Shown here piece after piece: positions 24,634 to 35,960 of a stretch of 64,000 bases of DNA. The number at the start of each line of letters is the position of its first letter. Positions within the stretch are counted from its first letter, which is position 1. This DNA is from Pseudisothecium myosuroides (Eukaryota > Streptophyta > Bryopsida > Hypnales > Lembophyllaceae), in contig OX637295.1 in NCBI GenBank assembly GCA_951799445.1, positions 2,232,001 to 2,296,000 of the forward strand. The letters are read 5' to 3'. Under the pieces are notes generated by a model. It saw only the letters and a program-made list of their open reading frames with translations. It ran no database searches and was not told where the DNA came from. The position numbers and the translations under genes were made by a program.

Positions 24634-24651
24634 CTAGGGTAGTTCAACTTC

Positions 24652-24705
24652 AAAATTTCATAACTAATTCAAAAATGATCCAAAAAATATGAAACGACTT
24701 GGATT
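24652..24705 (+). repeat. Direct repeat, copy 2
   Basis: Partner of 24,025-24,075. Confidence 0.6.
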
Positions 24706-24844
24706 AGATGCCAACTCCTCTTGTCTTTGAAGGAAAATTCAGTGAAAAATATTTTGAGAAGTTTCACCTGCCTAAAATTCAGTTCCAGTGCTTAGATGGT
24801 TGGTTTATGGACCTTCTACCTTATGGCATGAACTCTCTCATTGT

Positions 24845-25109
24845 TTTTTGTTTTTTTTGAAACAAATGAAAAGATTTCATTGCAAAAGGGAGAATACATG
24901 AACGCCAGCCACAAGTGGCCTGGCGGAGGACAAAGAACCACTAACAGACAACAACAAAAGACCGGACAGAGGAACAGGCGGGGCTGCGCCCCGCGGGCAC
25001 GGCACGAAGAGAGGCCGAAGGCCTCCCATGGCCTGCCGAGAGAGGAGAAACCCAACCCGCACCGCCGGTGAGGGAGCTCAAGGAGGCTGGTAGATGAAGC
25101 TTGCGTACG
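24845..25109 (-). mobile_element. Non-LTR retroelement 3' fragment (LINE or SINE) with target-site duplication
   Basis: The insert is bounded by a perfect 15 bp direct repeat GAACTCTCTCATTGT at 24,830-24,844 and 25,110-25,124. It starts with a T-rich run, which on the minus strand is a poly-A tail preceded by AATGAAATCTTTTCATT, typical of plant LINE 3' ends. The remaining ~200 bp are GC-rich and unlike the surroundings. It is therefore a short, 5'-truncated LINE or a SINE inserted on the minus strand. Open frames in it carry no domain. Confidence 0.75.
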
Positions 25110-25201
25110 GAACTCTCTCATTGTGAATCCGAGTTTCCAAATCCTATCGACTACCGCATTCACACAACACAATGAAATTAGGGTTTGGTTGGAGTGGATA
25201 G

Positions 25202-25558
25202 CATCACAAAGTTTAGACCCTACGATTTGGCAACAATTATCGTGCGGTTATTGTTGTTTCATGGGTTCGTACCATAATTGCACTAACTCAGTGTATTTTT
25301 ACGCACTAAATCAGTGCGAAAACAATGAATATCAATAGTGTACGTTTTATGTACTTTAACTATATGATTGTTGTGCAGTTTTGACACAACAATTGTATAG
25401 TTAAAATACATAAAACGTACGGTATTGATATTCATTGTTTTTGCACTGATTCAGTGCGTAAAAATACACTGAGTTAGTGCAATTATGGTACGAACCCATG
25501 AAACAACGATAACCGCACGATAATTGCTGCCAAATCGTAGGATCTAAACTTTGTGATG
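25202..25558. mobile_element. 357 bp near-perfect palindromic MITE
   Basis: The left arm starts CATCACAAAGTTTAGACCC and the right arm is its inverse with only scattered mismatches. The two arms meet at TTGTTGTG-loop-CACAACAA with a loop of about nine bases near 25,380. Each arm is therefore about 174 bp. No clear target duplication is seen, so the superfamily is unassigned. A transcript through it would form one long hairpin. Confidence 0.8.
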
Positions 25559-27097
25559 AGAGCCTCAAGGTCACACTGTTCTTGTTGTCTTGTGTTCAAT
25601 GTATGGGAAATTTTTGGAGTTCCTCAGTCTAGCTGATTTCTTCCTTCAATGAAAATGGACAAGGGTTTTCTTCTAGTGGTCACCGGTTGCATCCTTGCCG
25701 AAACAGTCAGAAATCGCGATTTTTTTTTTTTTTTTTAATAATTTTTTTAAGATTAAAATAAATAAATTATTATTATTTTATTTTATTTTTTACTCGTAAA
25801 ACTTGGTTCCTTCGCCACTGTCATGGCAATTTTTGGTGGGCGGGAATAGGGAAAAAAAATTTAGCAAAAAAAAAGCAAATTCAGGGTACCTCGGAGGGCT
25901 GTGGAGCAACCCTTCGAAGGCCTGAAATTTTCTCTAATGTCCTTCACCGTTTGAAGGCCAAGGATCCTTTGCCAACTCATCCAAGATGGAGTTGAGAATA
26001 GTAATGAAAAGTTTGCATGAAATAAAAAGAGTTTAGGCATCAAAGTGTTCACCTTCTTTAAATGTTTTTTTTGTTGTTCCAATAAAGTACTGCTTAGGAT
26101 TGGTAAATAAATAAAATGCTTATGGACATTGGGACACAATGCGCAACTAACCTTATCTAACTACTAAAAGAAAAAGGATTCATTATTCAAAATGACCAAT
26201 TTAACTCTTCATAATTTAAAAATTATAATTCAATGGAGGCCATATTCATATCACCGGAATCCATGAAGAATATTGTATGTGACTATGTGTAGGACTGTAG
26301 GTCCAACCAAAGAATTTGAAAAAACAAAGTCACCATATTACCTATTCAAATTTTTGCCAATAGAAATGTGATCCAATTGGGGCCTATTGGTTTGTTTTTC
26401 AAGGAGCTAGAGGTTCAAGTTGAGATATTAAATAGGATTTTTACAAGAGCTCAAATAAATTGTCTCAACATGAATTGAATATATTACACAAGTCACAAAT
26501 CAAAGCTATGGATTTGCACAAGCATTTTTAGTATGCATTTTATCCTAAAACCCAAATTATTCCTTCAAATTGCCTAAGTTGTTGATCCCCCTAGTTTGAT
26601 ACCCTGTCTCACAAGGATGAAACTCAAGTATGACGCTTGTCTTGCCCAAGTATTAGCTAATGAATATTATCCCATAACGGCTAAAATCCACCAACCACTA
26701 CTAGAGAAATCAAAATCAATGTCTGTTCCTCCCACATTAGCTAAAACGAACTGCAAAGTCAACAAAAACTAATTGCCACGTCAAAAGAGACCATCTAGCA
26801 CATGTGCGAGGAATTCAAAAAATAGATAATATAGTACTAACTTGATTAAAAACCTCATAACTTTTGCAAAATTCAATATTTTTAGGCAATCTACATTGAT
26901 GAAAACTCAACATTCAAAAACAATCTATTTTGATTGCCCAAATGAGGTTGACAGATGTGCCATTTTGGTAGCTCAGATAGTCAATATCAACACATATTAA
27001 CAATTTTTTAGTTAATTCGGGCCCCTCTTTCTAGTAGTAAAAAACTATTTTTTTCAATTTGAATACTAATATCTTACAATCTACTTAGTGAATGAAC
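25559..27097. other. AT-rich intergenic sequence
   Basis: A poly-T run lies near 25,721-25,737 and an (TTTTA)n-like run near 25,770-25,790. No gene or element end was recognised. Confidence 0.5.
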
Positions 27098-27311
27098 CAT
27101 TAGAGAAATAATGGAGCCTCAAGAGGGCCACCAAAGCTAGATCAGCAGTGCAAAAAAATTAAAAAATATAGATTATAAAAAAATTCAATTTGACATGGCA
27201 GATTGCGATTAAATTTCTTTTTAGTATATTTTTTCAATCTTTTCAATGTTTTTTAATTTGCACTTTTTGCATTGTTGGTTCAACTCTAGAAGCCCTGTTC
27301 TTCCTCTAATT
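27098..27311. mobile_element. Short MITE with CATTAGA ends, copy 1
   Basis: Ends CATTAGAGAAATAATGGAGCC and its decayed inverse near 27,290-27,311 flank an AT-rich centre with further self-complementarity (CAGTGCAAAAAAATTAAAAA against TTTTTAATTTGCACTTTTTG, with gaps). The terminal sequence matches the 135 bp element at 51,370, so this is a family. Confidence 0.5.
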
Positions 27312-29352
27312 TTTGTTTAAAATAAATAATAATAATAAACAAAAGATTTTTTGAAAGATTTTTATATAAGTATAAGAATTTTATGAACCATCATTTAGCA
27401 AACAAAGAGCTACTATATAAGAAGCTTTGCCTTGGAGCATTGCCAACTACACTCCAAATAAAAGCCCGCTTTGCCATTTTTTTGATGAAAACTACACAAT
27501 AATTGCTTGCCTCTATCTAAAGATTTTGTTTTCAGCACTAAAAGAAATTCTATTTTTGTCAAGGTTATGACTTCATTAAAGTTCCTTTTTCCTTCAACAA
27601 ATAGTTCATTGGATTAGCAATGATGGAAATTCTTCATGCTTTTGGACACTAAAAGAATAATGATTGGTTGGAAGGCAAAATAGAAAGTTGGGGCAAACTT
27701 AAAATTCACTCAATGAGATAGCATCCCCTATATTTTGTCTTTTGCCAAAATAAACTTTTTTTGAACCATTGGAGCTCCTTTTATAGAATCTCCTAAGATA
27801 AGCTAGCCCAATTAGATTCAATTGAGTCAAAGATCCAATTTTTCTCTCTTGTATTCTAATGCAATTTAAATTGCACTTAATGTGAAATTGGGTTTTGAAC
27901 ACTACAAAAAAATGGCCACATATGCAATTGCAAAAAAATGACTTCTTGTCCGAAATGACTGAAGAATGATTCAGGCTCTGTAATTGCACAAGGGGTGGAT
28001 GCTCCACAACATCTGAGTTGTGCTGCAATCACTGGTGCGACACTAGGATGAGGAGTTCACCATGTCTAAGCTTCATTTGCAGGTTTTTGTTGACTGCCGT
28101 ATTAAACTTCCAACGTGGATCCCATCAATTCCACCGTAGAGGCCCCACAGCGACTACGTAATGACTTATGCGTCACTGCAATTGAGTCATTTGAAGTCAT
28201 TCGTCATTGTGACAAAAAATCATGGAAAGAAAAAGCCTTCTTCTTTCTGGGACATTTTCTGTTATCTTTTCCACTTCTTCATTTTATTTATTTTTAAATC
28301 TTCCATTTAAAAAAAAAAATTAATTCTTCACTTATCTATTTCATAAACTGTAATTTTCTTCTCCTTTTTGGTTGGATGAGAAAATTATTTTTCTCTTTTA
28401 TGTATTTTTTATTTTTTAAGCTTCTTTTTCATTTTCTTGTACTTCTTCTATATCTTGTATTTTTTCTTTTTCCCCCTTCTCTACAATTTATAGGGATCTC
28501 AAATATTTTTTTAATATTTCTAATTTCTCTTGTCTTTGTTTATCTTTTACAATTTTTTCTTCCTATTTCTTGTACTTCTTCTACATCTTTTTTGATCCTC
28601 TTAATTTTATCTATTCTTTGTTTATGTTTTCATTTTTTTTCCATTGGGATTGAATGATTTGAAGTCATTTGTCCAAGCTTTAGAAAATGATGCATACAAA
28701 AAGGCTTCATCCTTCTTTGTCATTTTTTGTTAGATTATTTATTTCTTGACTTCTTGTTCATTCTCTTTTTAAGATTTTCATTTTCATTTTTTCATTTCTT
28801 CTTTCCCCTCTTCCCTTTCATGTTTTGTTGACTTTTACTTTTTCTCTTATTAGTTTCATTTCTTGTCATTTTTTGAATTTTTTGGGGGAAACCAACAGGA
28901 TTTTTTTTCTCGTAGTTTTTGGTAATTTTCATCTCTTCAATTTTTTTTCCTTGTACTCATTGTAATTTTTTTTCTTTATTCCGTGTTTTCTTTTTTTACT
29001 TCTCTTCTTCATTTCTTTAAATCTTTTTTTAACTTTCTCATTTCTCTACTTTTTATTTACCTTCTTAAGTTTATTTCTTTGACCTTCTTTAAAATGAAAA
29101 ATTCTTCTTTTCTCTCTTATAAATCATGCATTCCCGGTGGCCTTTTTGCTTTGTTGGGGTTTAATTGTTGTTTCCTTAGTCGGGGTCCACTTAGGGTTCA
29201 TTTACACTCCTATTAAGACAACAACTATGATTTCTGTCCATTTGTGTTAGTAACTTCACAATACTTCTGGCCATTTTATCTCTTTACAACGGACATTCCT
29301 GAAGTCCCAACATAAAGGCTGAAAGGTATTCTCATGGTCCCAGAGGCAATCG
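27312..29352. other. Intergenic sequence with a pyrimidine-rich block
   Basis: From about 28,230 to 29,120 the plus strand is overwhelmingly C and T with few purine runs. A diverged direct duplication (GAGTCATTTGAAGTCATT at 28,185 and its match at about 28,657) sits inside it. Open frames across it give Phe/Leu/Ser-only peptides, as expected of a pyrimidine-rich strand, and are not considered genes. Confidence 0.5.
28178..28770 (+). repeat. Diverged direct duplication, period about 470 bp
   Basis: The ~100 bp at 28,178-28,290 recur at about 28,646-28,765 (TTTGAAGTCATT, then AAAAGCCTTC against AAAAGGCTTC, then CATTTTCTGTTA against CATTTTTTGTTA). The second halves are T-rich in both. Confidence 0.55.
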
Positions 29353-30262
29353 TTAACCCCTAAAGGACCAGTCTGCTAATTTTAGCAACATAAAATTTTT
29401 GGACAGGTACATGTGGTTGAAGATTTCCATATTTTAGGCTGAAATTTTTATTGAAGAAGGGGACAAGGAATATCTTTCATATGCACTAAATTTCATGACA
29501 TTTAAAAATAGGAGTCAAAAGTTATGGCCTAATATGTTATTTTTTTCGTAACTGGGCAGTCTGGACTAATCAGAAAAAATCACTTTTTTCAAAAAAAAAG
29601 ATCTGAAATTGTTTTTTTTAGATTTATATTTACGTAGAAAGCTTTGAATCAATCCAATGAGTCAAATGTTATGAGGAATTTTAGTTTGCGGGCAATTAGT
29701 GGATTTTCTATTCTAAAATAAACTTTGAAGTTGTTTATTTCACTCAATTTTCAATTTTAAAAAAAAAATATAAAATCACAAGATGTAAATTGTTTATTAT
29801 AATATTACAAACATTGAAATTGACATTTTTCAATTCCATAACTAAACTCTTAACAATTTTATATTTTGAATCGTTCTCTATTTTTTCCTACTTACTATTT
29901 TTTTCCTATATGTTGTACAATTCCAAGTGACTTGAAATTTTTCAAGCATGTAGCCAACTTTTTTAGGAAAAAGAATTCAAAGAAGCACCACCACTTTGGA
30001 CGTTTTTGCGTAGGAAAGTGAGTTTGTGAAGTGCAACTACCCTGCTTTTCGCAGGGCCAAAAAAATGATTTCAATGAATTTGAATGTCTATATCTTGCAA
30101 TCCACGAGGTGGAAATTTCTGAAATTTTTACCACATGTTTGCAAGTCACCATACTACAAGACCCTATGGTTACATGGGTCAAAAGAAATTGGTACTTGTA
30201 CTAAAAATGACAATTTTTGAGCGTTTTCGGTGAAAACATAGTCATAGATATTTAGGGGTTAA
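29353..30262 (-). mobile_element. TTAA-flanked element, subfamily A, copy 4 (inverted)
   Basis: This 910 bp copy has termini TTAA-CCCCTAAAGGACCA and TTTAGGGG-TTAA. Its interior is the reverse of the copy at 5,326 (for example CACTAAATTTCATGACATTT near the left). A 64-codon frame at 30,026-30,220 lies within it and is not regarded as a gene. Confidence 0.8.
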
Positions 30263-31544
30263 GTCCCATTAAGCCCTTACATAGACACCAACATTGCCTC
30301 TTTGAAGCCATTGCAGAATGACTTCTTGAGACTACAGAACGAGTTGAAAATGTTTTGGACTACTGTGCAGCTACTCTACTATTGCTTCGCCACCCTACAC
30401 ATTGTGATGCATTATGCAATTTCCAAACCTTATTGCGTACCTTTTATCACACTTCCTCTGCATCTATAGCACATTTTCATGTACACCATATACAATGAGC
30501 ATGGACAGAATTCAAAGAGGATGTTAGAAAATGTCAAAAGAAAATATCTTTTCCAGTCCCTTTCTTAAATTTGTCTATAACTTTTGATTTGAGGCTCGGA
30601 ATCTAAAAGGATTTTTTGGAGATGGAAGTGAGATTGATTTCCCAACTATCTTAGTTTAAAGTTTTGGAAAAAAATTAATCTACTATGCCTAAATGAGGTC
30701 TAAAATATTACTTGTCACACAAATCCTGTGTTTTGCATATCCCACATGGTTTGTCTTGCCTCCTACCACCCCACTTGTATAAAAGGTTTGTCATTTCATC
30801 ACTTCATATTCACACACTAAGTGGCTTTGGAAGCCATGTGATACATACGTCAAATATGGTGTATGGTGTGTTGTATATTGTGTATGGTGCATCATTGTGG
30901 AACTTTGAATGTACTCATATGCAATTGCAAAATTGACATTACACTCCTTTTTATATACATTGCCGCAACTTGAAAATGATAGAAAAATTACTTTTCGTGT
31001 CTCCAAGGAGTGACCTAAATCCTAAATCCACGTCACTTTATAATGACAACAGAATGACGTGCCACATGGCAGTTGACCAAACGGCGCAAAAATTCCATTG
31101 CAACTTCTAAATGGGTTGAAAAGCCACTACTATATGAATTCAATGCTCGGGGAGGTTACATAGTGCGCATATTAGAAACCACGTGAGATCTAAGATAGAG
31201 TACTATATATTTATTGTATCTAAAATTTAAAAAAATATTATATCTAACATAGAGTGTGTAGAATTACATGTAGGGTATTATAACTAATATAGGGTTATGT
31301 TTACTACTATGTATTAGATTTTATGTAGAAAAAATATAGAGAAAAAATAAAATATGGGGGAAAATAATTTTGTAGATTCAAAGTATTTAATGTCCTTAAA
31401 GAAGAGATGGATGAAAAATGACACATTATTTGTCCCCAATTATCCATGAACCTTGGATGAGGGGCTCTAGTTGCCTCAAGAGTTATTTGTAAAGTCTTTT
31501 GAAATCACTTAGATTGATTTGAAGAATCTATCATAAATTTTGCT
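30263..31544. other. AT-rich intergenic sequence
   Basis: No gene recognised. Short GTATGGTGT-type repeats occur near 30,855-30,890. Confidence 0.5.
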
Positions 31545-32474
31545 TTAACCCTTAAAGGCCCAAGGCATTTTCTGGCTCCGAAACCACTGAAAACTGCCAT
31601 TTCTGCTGCGATCACTCCCTAAACCAAAAAAGACTTTTTTATTAGAATCTAACCGTAGGATCTTGTACTTCACTTGTCTCAAATCATGTGGTAAAAATTT
31701 CATGAAGTTTGACCGTACGGATTGGAAGATATTAGCGTTTGAAGTTGGAAAAAGAAGTTTTTTTGAACTCTGAATTGCAATTTCAGATGATTTTGACGGC
31801 CATTTGTGGATTTTTTTTGCCCTACACACCATAAAGTTAAAATTTTTCATGTTGAACATTTGAGTTGAGAGTTGGGGAAAAAAATTTCAGAATGTCAAAA
31901 CTTGATTTTCACATATAAAAAAATTGTTAAGTAGAAAAAGGTCCAAAATTGAACAAAACACTAAATCTTCAATAGCTCTTAGATGGAATTAAAAAAACCA
32001 TAATCCCAACAGTGAGATTTTTCTTGCAAACAAATTTAACCTTTTCAAAAAAAAAAATTGAAAAATTTCGAAAATTGCATTCAAAAATGAATTTTATAAG
32101 TTGTTTTTTGAAGAAGACGCTTAGATTGCCCGAAAAACAAGATTGTCCATAACTTCCTCATTCTGAGTCCAATTAGAATGAATCAAAGCTTCAAATATAG
32201 ACAAAAACATGATCTTTGAGAAAAAAAACCAAAAAAAAAAATTTCAATTTTTTAAAGTTTTTTTTTCTGCCCGGTGAATTGCTTTTTTGACTTCGGGCAA
32301 CATAACTTTTTTTCCCGGGCACCGATTGAAAAAAAAAATTATATTTTTGGAAAGCTAATGTGATTTCCTATCTTCACAAAAAGTTTCAAAAAATCAAGTC
32401 AAAATTTCAGGTCATACGAGCCTGCCCGAAATCCTAAGTGTCCCCCGAGGGGACTTTGGGCCTTTAGGGGTTAA
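31545..32474 (+). mobile_element. TTAA-flanked element, subfamily C, copy 1
   Basis: 930 bp, from TTAA-CCCTTAAAGGCCCAAGG to CCTTTAGGGG-TTAA, with the subterminal palindrome GTCCCCCGAGGGGAC on the right. It is nearly identical, in inverse orientation, to the copy at 33,906. A 104-codon minus-strand frame inside it recurs in shorter form in other copies because the DNA is repeated. Confidence 0.82.
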
Positions 32475-32494
32475 TATACTCTTATTTGTTCATT

Positions 32495-33436
32495 TTAACC
32501 CCTAAAGGCCCAAGGTCTTTTTTCTGCCAAAGAACACTGAAAACTGCCATTTCTATAGCAAAAATTAAAAAAAAATTAAAATTATTTTTTTTCCACATCT
32601 AACCGTAGGATCTTACACCTAATTGGTATGAGAATGTGTGGAAAAAATTTCAGAATTTTTGACCGCACAGATTTCAAGATATCTGCGTTTAAAGTGGAAA
32701 AAAAAAGTTTTTCAGCACATTGCGGGACCAGATTTTTTGTCTTTAAACATTTTTAACTTAAAATTTTTGCACTACAGCGTTGTGAGCTTTAAATCTTTAT
32801 AGTGGAGAATTGAGTTGAGAGTCTAGGAAAAAAAAAGAAACTCAAAAAAACTTAATTTTCATCCTTAAAAAATTGTTAAGTAGAAGTAGGTATGAGATAG
32901 AAGGAAAATCTAAAATATTAATATCTCTTAGATGGAATTAAAATGCACTAATCCCAATGGTGAGATTGTTCTAGCAAGTAAACTAAACCATGCCAAAAAA
33001 AAAAATTTTGAAAAATTTGAAAAATTGCATTCAGAAATGAGTCCTGCAAGTTATTTTTTTCAAGAAGAAGCTCAAACTGCCCGAAAAACAAGAATGTCCA
33101 TAACTTTCTCATAACATATCCAAATGAAATGAATCAGAGCTTTCTAGATAGGCAAAAATATAAACTATCAGAAAAAAAATATTAAAAAAAAAATTCAAAA
33201 TTTTGTCCATTTTTTTTCTGCTGCCCGAGCTGCCCGCCGTCCCCTGTTTTGAGCTTATTTGGTCATAACTTTTTTTCCCAGGCACCAATTGAGAAAAAAA
33301 TTATATTCCCACAAAGCTTATCAGTTTTTCTATCTCCAAAAAAAATTTCAAAAAATCAGAACACAATTTCAGCCCGTAGGTACCTGCCCGAAAACGCATT
33401 TGTCCCCCGAAGGGACAACGGGCTTTTAGGGGTTAA
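32495..33436 (+). mobile_element. TTAA-flanked element, subfamily B, copy 2
   Basis: 942 bp, starting only 20 bp after the previous element. Termini are TTAA-CCCCTAAAGGCCCAAGG and CTTTTAGGGG-TTAA. It aligns throughout with the copy at 13,047, including GGTACCTGCCCGAAAACGCA near the right end. Confidence 0.82.
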
Positions 33437-33905
33437 ATAGTAGAAGGGTATAAAAGAGCTTGGTGGTCTATGCTTGTTTGTTATACTGTAATGCAATGTC
33501 ATCTTTTCTTTATTAAGTACTTGCACTCATTGTATTCATTAGAATATATTGTAGATGATTAGCAGTAAGTTGTTTGATACAATTAGAATGCATTGTTGTA
33601 CAATCTATAAATATATTTGTTTGGCCATGGTACATTGTCCAAACATATTGTACTATAGTTTTCAGTAACCATAAAAAAATGGTTTGAAAAGGAAGGGACA
33701 AAAGAATAAAAAAGAAAAAGCATAAAAAATAGTACTAGGAAAAAAAATCATATTAGTTATAATTTCTAAATCTAATATAGGGGCCAAAAAATTGGATTCA
33801 AATGTGTATTATAAAAAATATGGGGTGCTATAATAAATGACAATTTAGAATTAATTTTAACAATAGGATATATTAAATTATGAAATATTAGATAAATAGC
33901 CCCCC
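33437..33905. other. Intergenic spacer between TTAA elements
   Basis: 470 bp of AT-rich sequence between two elements. Nothing recognised. Confidence 0.5.
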
Positions 33906-34836
33906 TTAACCCCTAAAGGCCCACAATCCCCTCAGGGGACACTTGGGATTTCGGGTAGGCTCGTGCGACCTGGAATTTCGACCTGATTTTTTGAATTTTT
34001 TTTTCAAAGATAGGAAATCACATTAGCTTTCCAAAAATATAATTTTTTTCAATCGGTGCCTGGGAAAAAAAGTTATGCTGCCCGAAGTCAAAAAAGCAAT
34101 TTGCCGGGCAAAAATAAAAAAACTTTAAAAAATTGAAATTTTTTTTTTTTGATTTTTTTTCTCAAAGATCATGTTTTTGTCTATATTTGAAGCTTTGATT
34201 CATTCTATTTGGACTCAGAATGAGAAAGTTATGGACAATCTTGTTTTTTGGGCAATCTAAGCGTCTTCTTCAAAAAAAAACTTATAAAATTCATTTTTGA
34301 ATGCAATTTTCAAATTTTTTCAAATTTTTTTTTTTGAAAAGGTTAAGTTTGTTTGCAAGAAAAATCCCACTATTGGGATTATGGTTTCTTAATTCCATCT
34401 AAGAGCTATTGAAGATTTAGTGTTTTGTTCAATTTTGGACCTACTTCTACTTAACAATTTTTTTATATGTGAAAATCAAGTTTTGACATTCTGAAATTTT
34501 TTCCCCCGACTCTCAACTCAAATGTTCAACATAAAAAATTTTGACTATATGGTGTGTAGTGCAAAAAAAATCCACAAATGGCCGTCAAAGTCATCTGAAA
34601 TTGCAATTCAGAGTTCAAAAAAACTTCTTTTTCCAACTTCAAACGCTAATATCTTCCAATCCGTACGGTCAAACTTCATGAAATTTTTACCACATGATTT
34701 GAGACAAGTGAAGTACAAGATCCTACGGTTAGATTCTTAAAAAAAAGTTTTTTTTGGTTTAGGGAATGATCGCAGCAGAAATGGCAGTTTTCAGTGGTTT
34801 CGGAGCCAGAAAATGCCTTGGGCCTTTAGGGGTTAA
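33906..34836 (-). mobile_element. TTAA-flanked element, subfamily C, copy 2 (inverted)
   Basis: 931 bp, with termini TTAA-CCCCTAAAGGCCCA and GGCCTTTAGGGG-TTAA. It is very close in sequence to the copy at 31,545 but inverted, suggesting both are relatively young. Together with that copy it could form a long intramolecular duplex. Confidence 0.82.
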
Positions 34837-35022
34837 AATATCCCCTAATCTCATATATATACTAAACCTCTAAGCTAGTGACTCCCTTGTGATTCAATGA
34901 AGACAACTAGGAGTCTTGTACACAATTCAAGAAGTTCATTCATTGTTCTTTAATGTGCGGGGATCGCTTTTGGATTGCCATCAAAACCAAGAAGGAATTA
35001 ATAGAACCACATTAGCATCACA

Positions 35023-35712
35023 TTAACCCCTAAAGGACCAAGGCAATTTCTAGCTCCTAAACCACTGAAAACTGCCATTTCTGATGCGATCACTCCCTAA
35101 ACCAAAAAAAACATTTTTTTTAGAATCTAACTATAGGATCTTGTATTTAACTTGTCTCAAATCATGTGGTACAAATTTCATGAACTTTGACTGTACGGAT
35201 TGGAAGATATTAGCATTCAAAGTTGGAAAAAAAAGTTTTTTTGCTTGCTGGTTTGCAATTTCAGATGACTTTGATCGCCATTTTGGAAACTTTTTGTACT
35301 ATAGACCATAAATTAAGAAAAATTTATGTTGAAAATTTGAGTTGAGAGTTGGGTAAAAAAAATTAAAAAAAAACACTTGATTTTCATTCATTAAAAAATT
35401 GTGAAGTAGAAGTAGGTCCAAAATTGAAAGAAACACTAAATCGTTAATAGCTCTAAGATGGAATTGAAACACCATAATATCAACGGTGAGATTGTTCTTG
35501 CCAACAAACTAAACCTTTTCCAAAAAAAATTTGGAAAAATTCTGAAAATTGCATTCAAAAATGAATTCTACAAGTTGTTTTTTCACAAAGATGCTTAGAT
35601 TGCCCAAAAAACAAGATTTTTCATAACTTTCTCATTATTAGTCCAAATAGAATGAATCAAAGATTCAAATGTAGACAAAAACATAATATTTTAGAAAAAG
35701 ATCTAAAATTAA

Positions 35713-35754
<42 letters not shown>

Positions 35755-35960
35755 CTGCCCGGCGAATAGTTTTCTTGAATTAGGATGGCATAACTTTTGC
35801 TCCCATGCACCGATTGGAAAAAATTTATATTTTTAGAAAGATAATGTGATTTCCTATATTCAAAAAAAGTTTCAAAAAGTCAGGTCAAAATTTCAGGTCA
35901 CATGAGCCTGCCCGAAATCCCAAGTGTCCCCCGAGGGGACTTTGGTCCTTTAGGGGTTAA
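35023..35960 (+). mobile_element. TTAA-flanked element, subfamily C, copy 3
   Basis: 938 bp, with termini TTAA-CCCCTAAAGGACCAAGG and GGTCCTTTAGGGG-TTAA. It contains an uninterrupted run of 39 T at 35,716-35,754, where other copies have a short T-rich stretch. Confidence 0.82.

Noticed and set aside
27900..27930. CACTACAAAAAAATGG, like a CACTA (En/Spm) transposon end
   Set aside because: No matching inverted end or 3 bp target duplication was found downstream.
28376..29216. Phe/Leu-rich membrane-like open frames
   Set aside because: They are the automatic translation of a pyrimidine-rich strand.
31545..31859. Related peptides (QSVRSNFMKFLPH type) from open frames in several TTAA elements
   Set aside because: The similarity follows from DNA repetition; the frame is broken or shortened in other copies and shows no transposase motif. 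A Ka/Ks test over all copies could reopen this.
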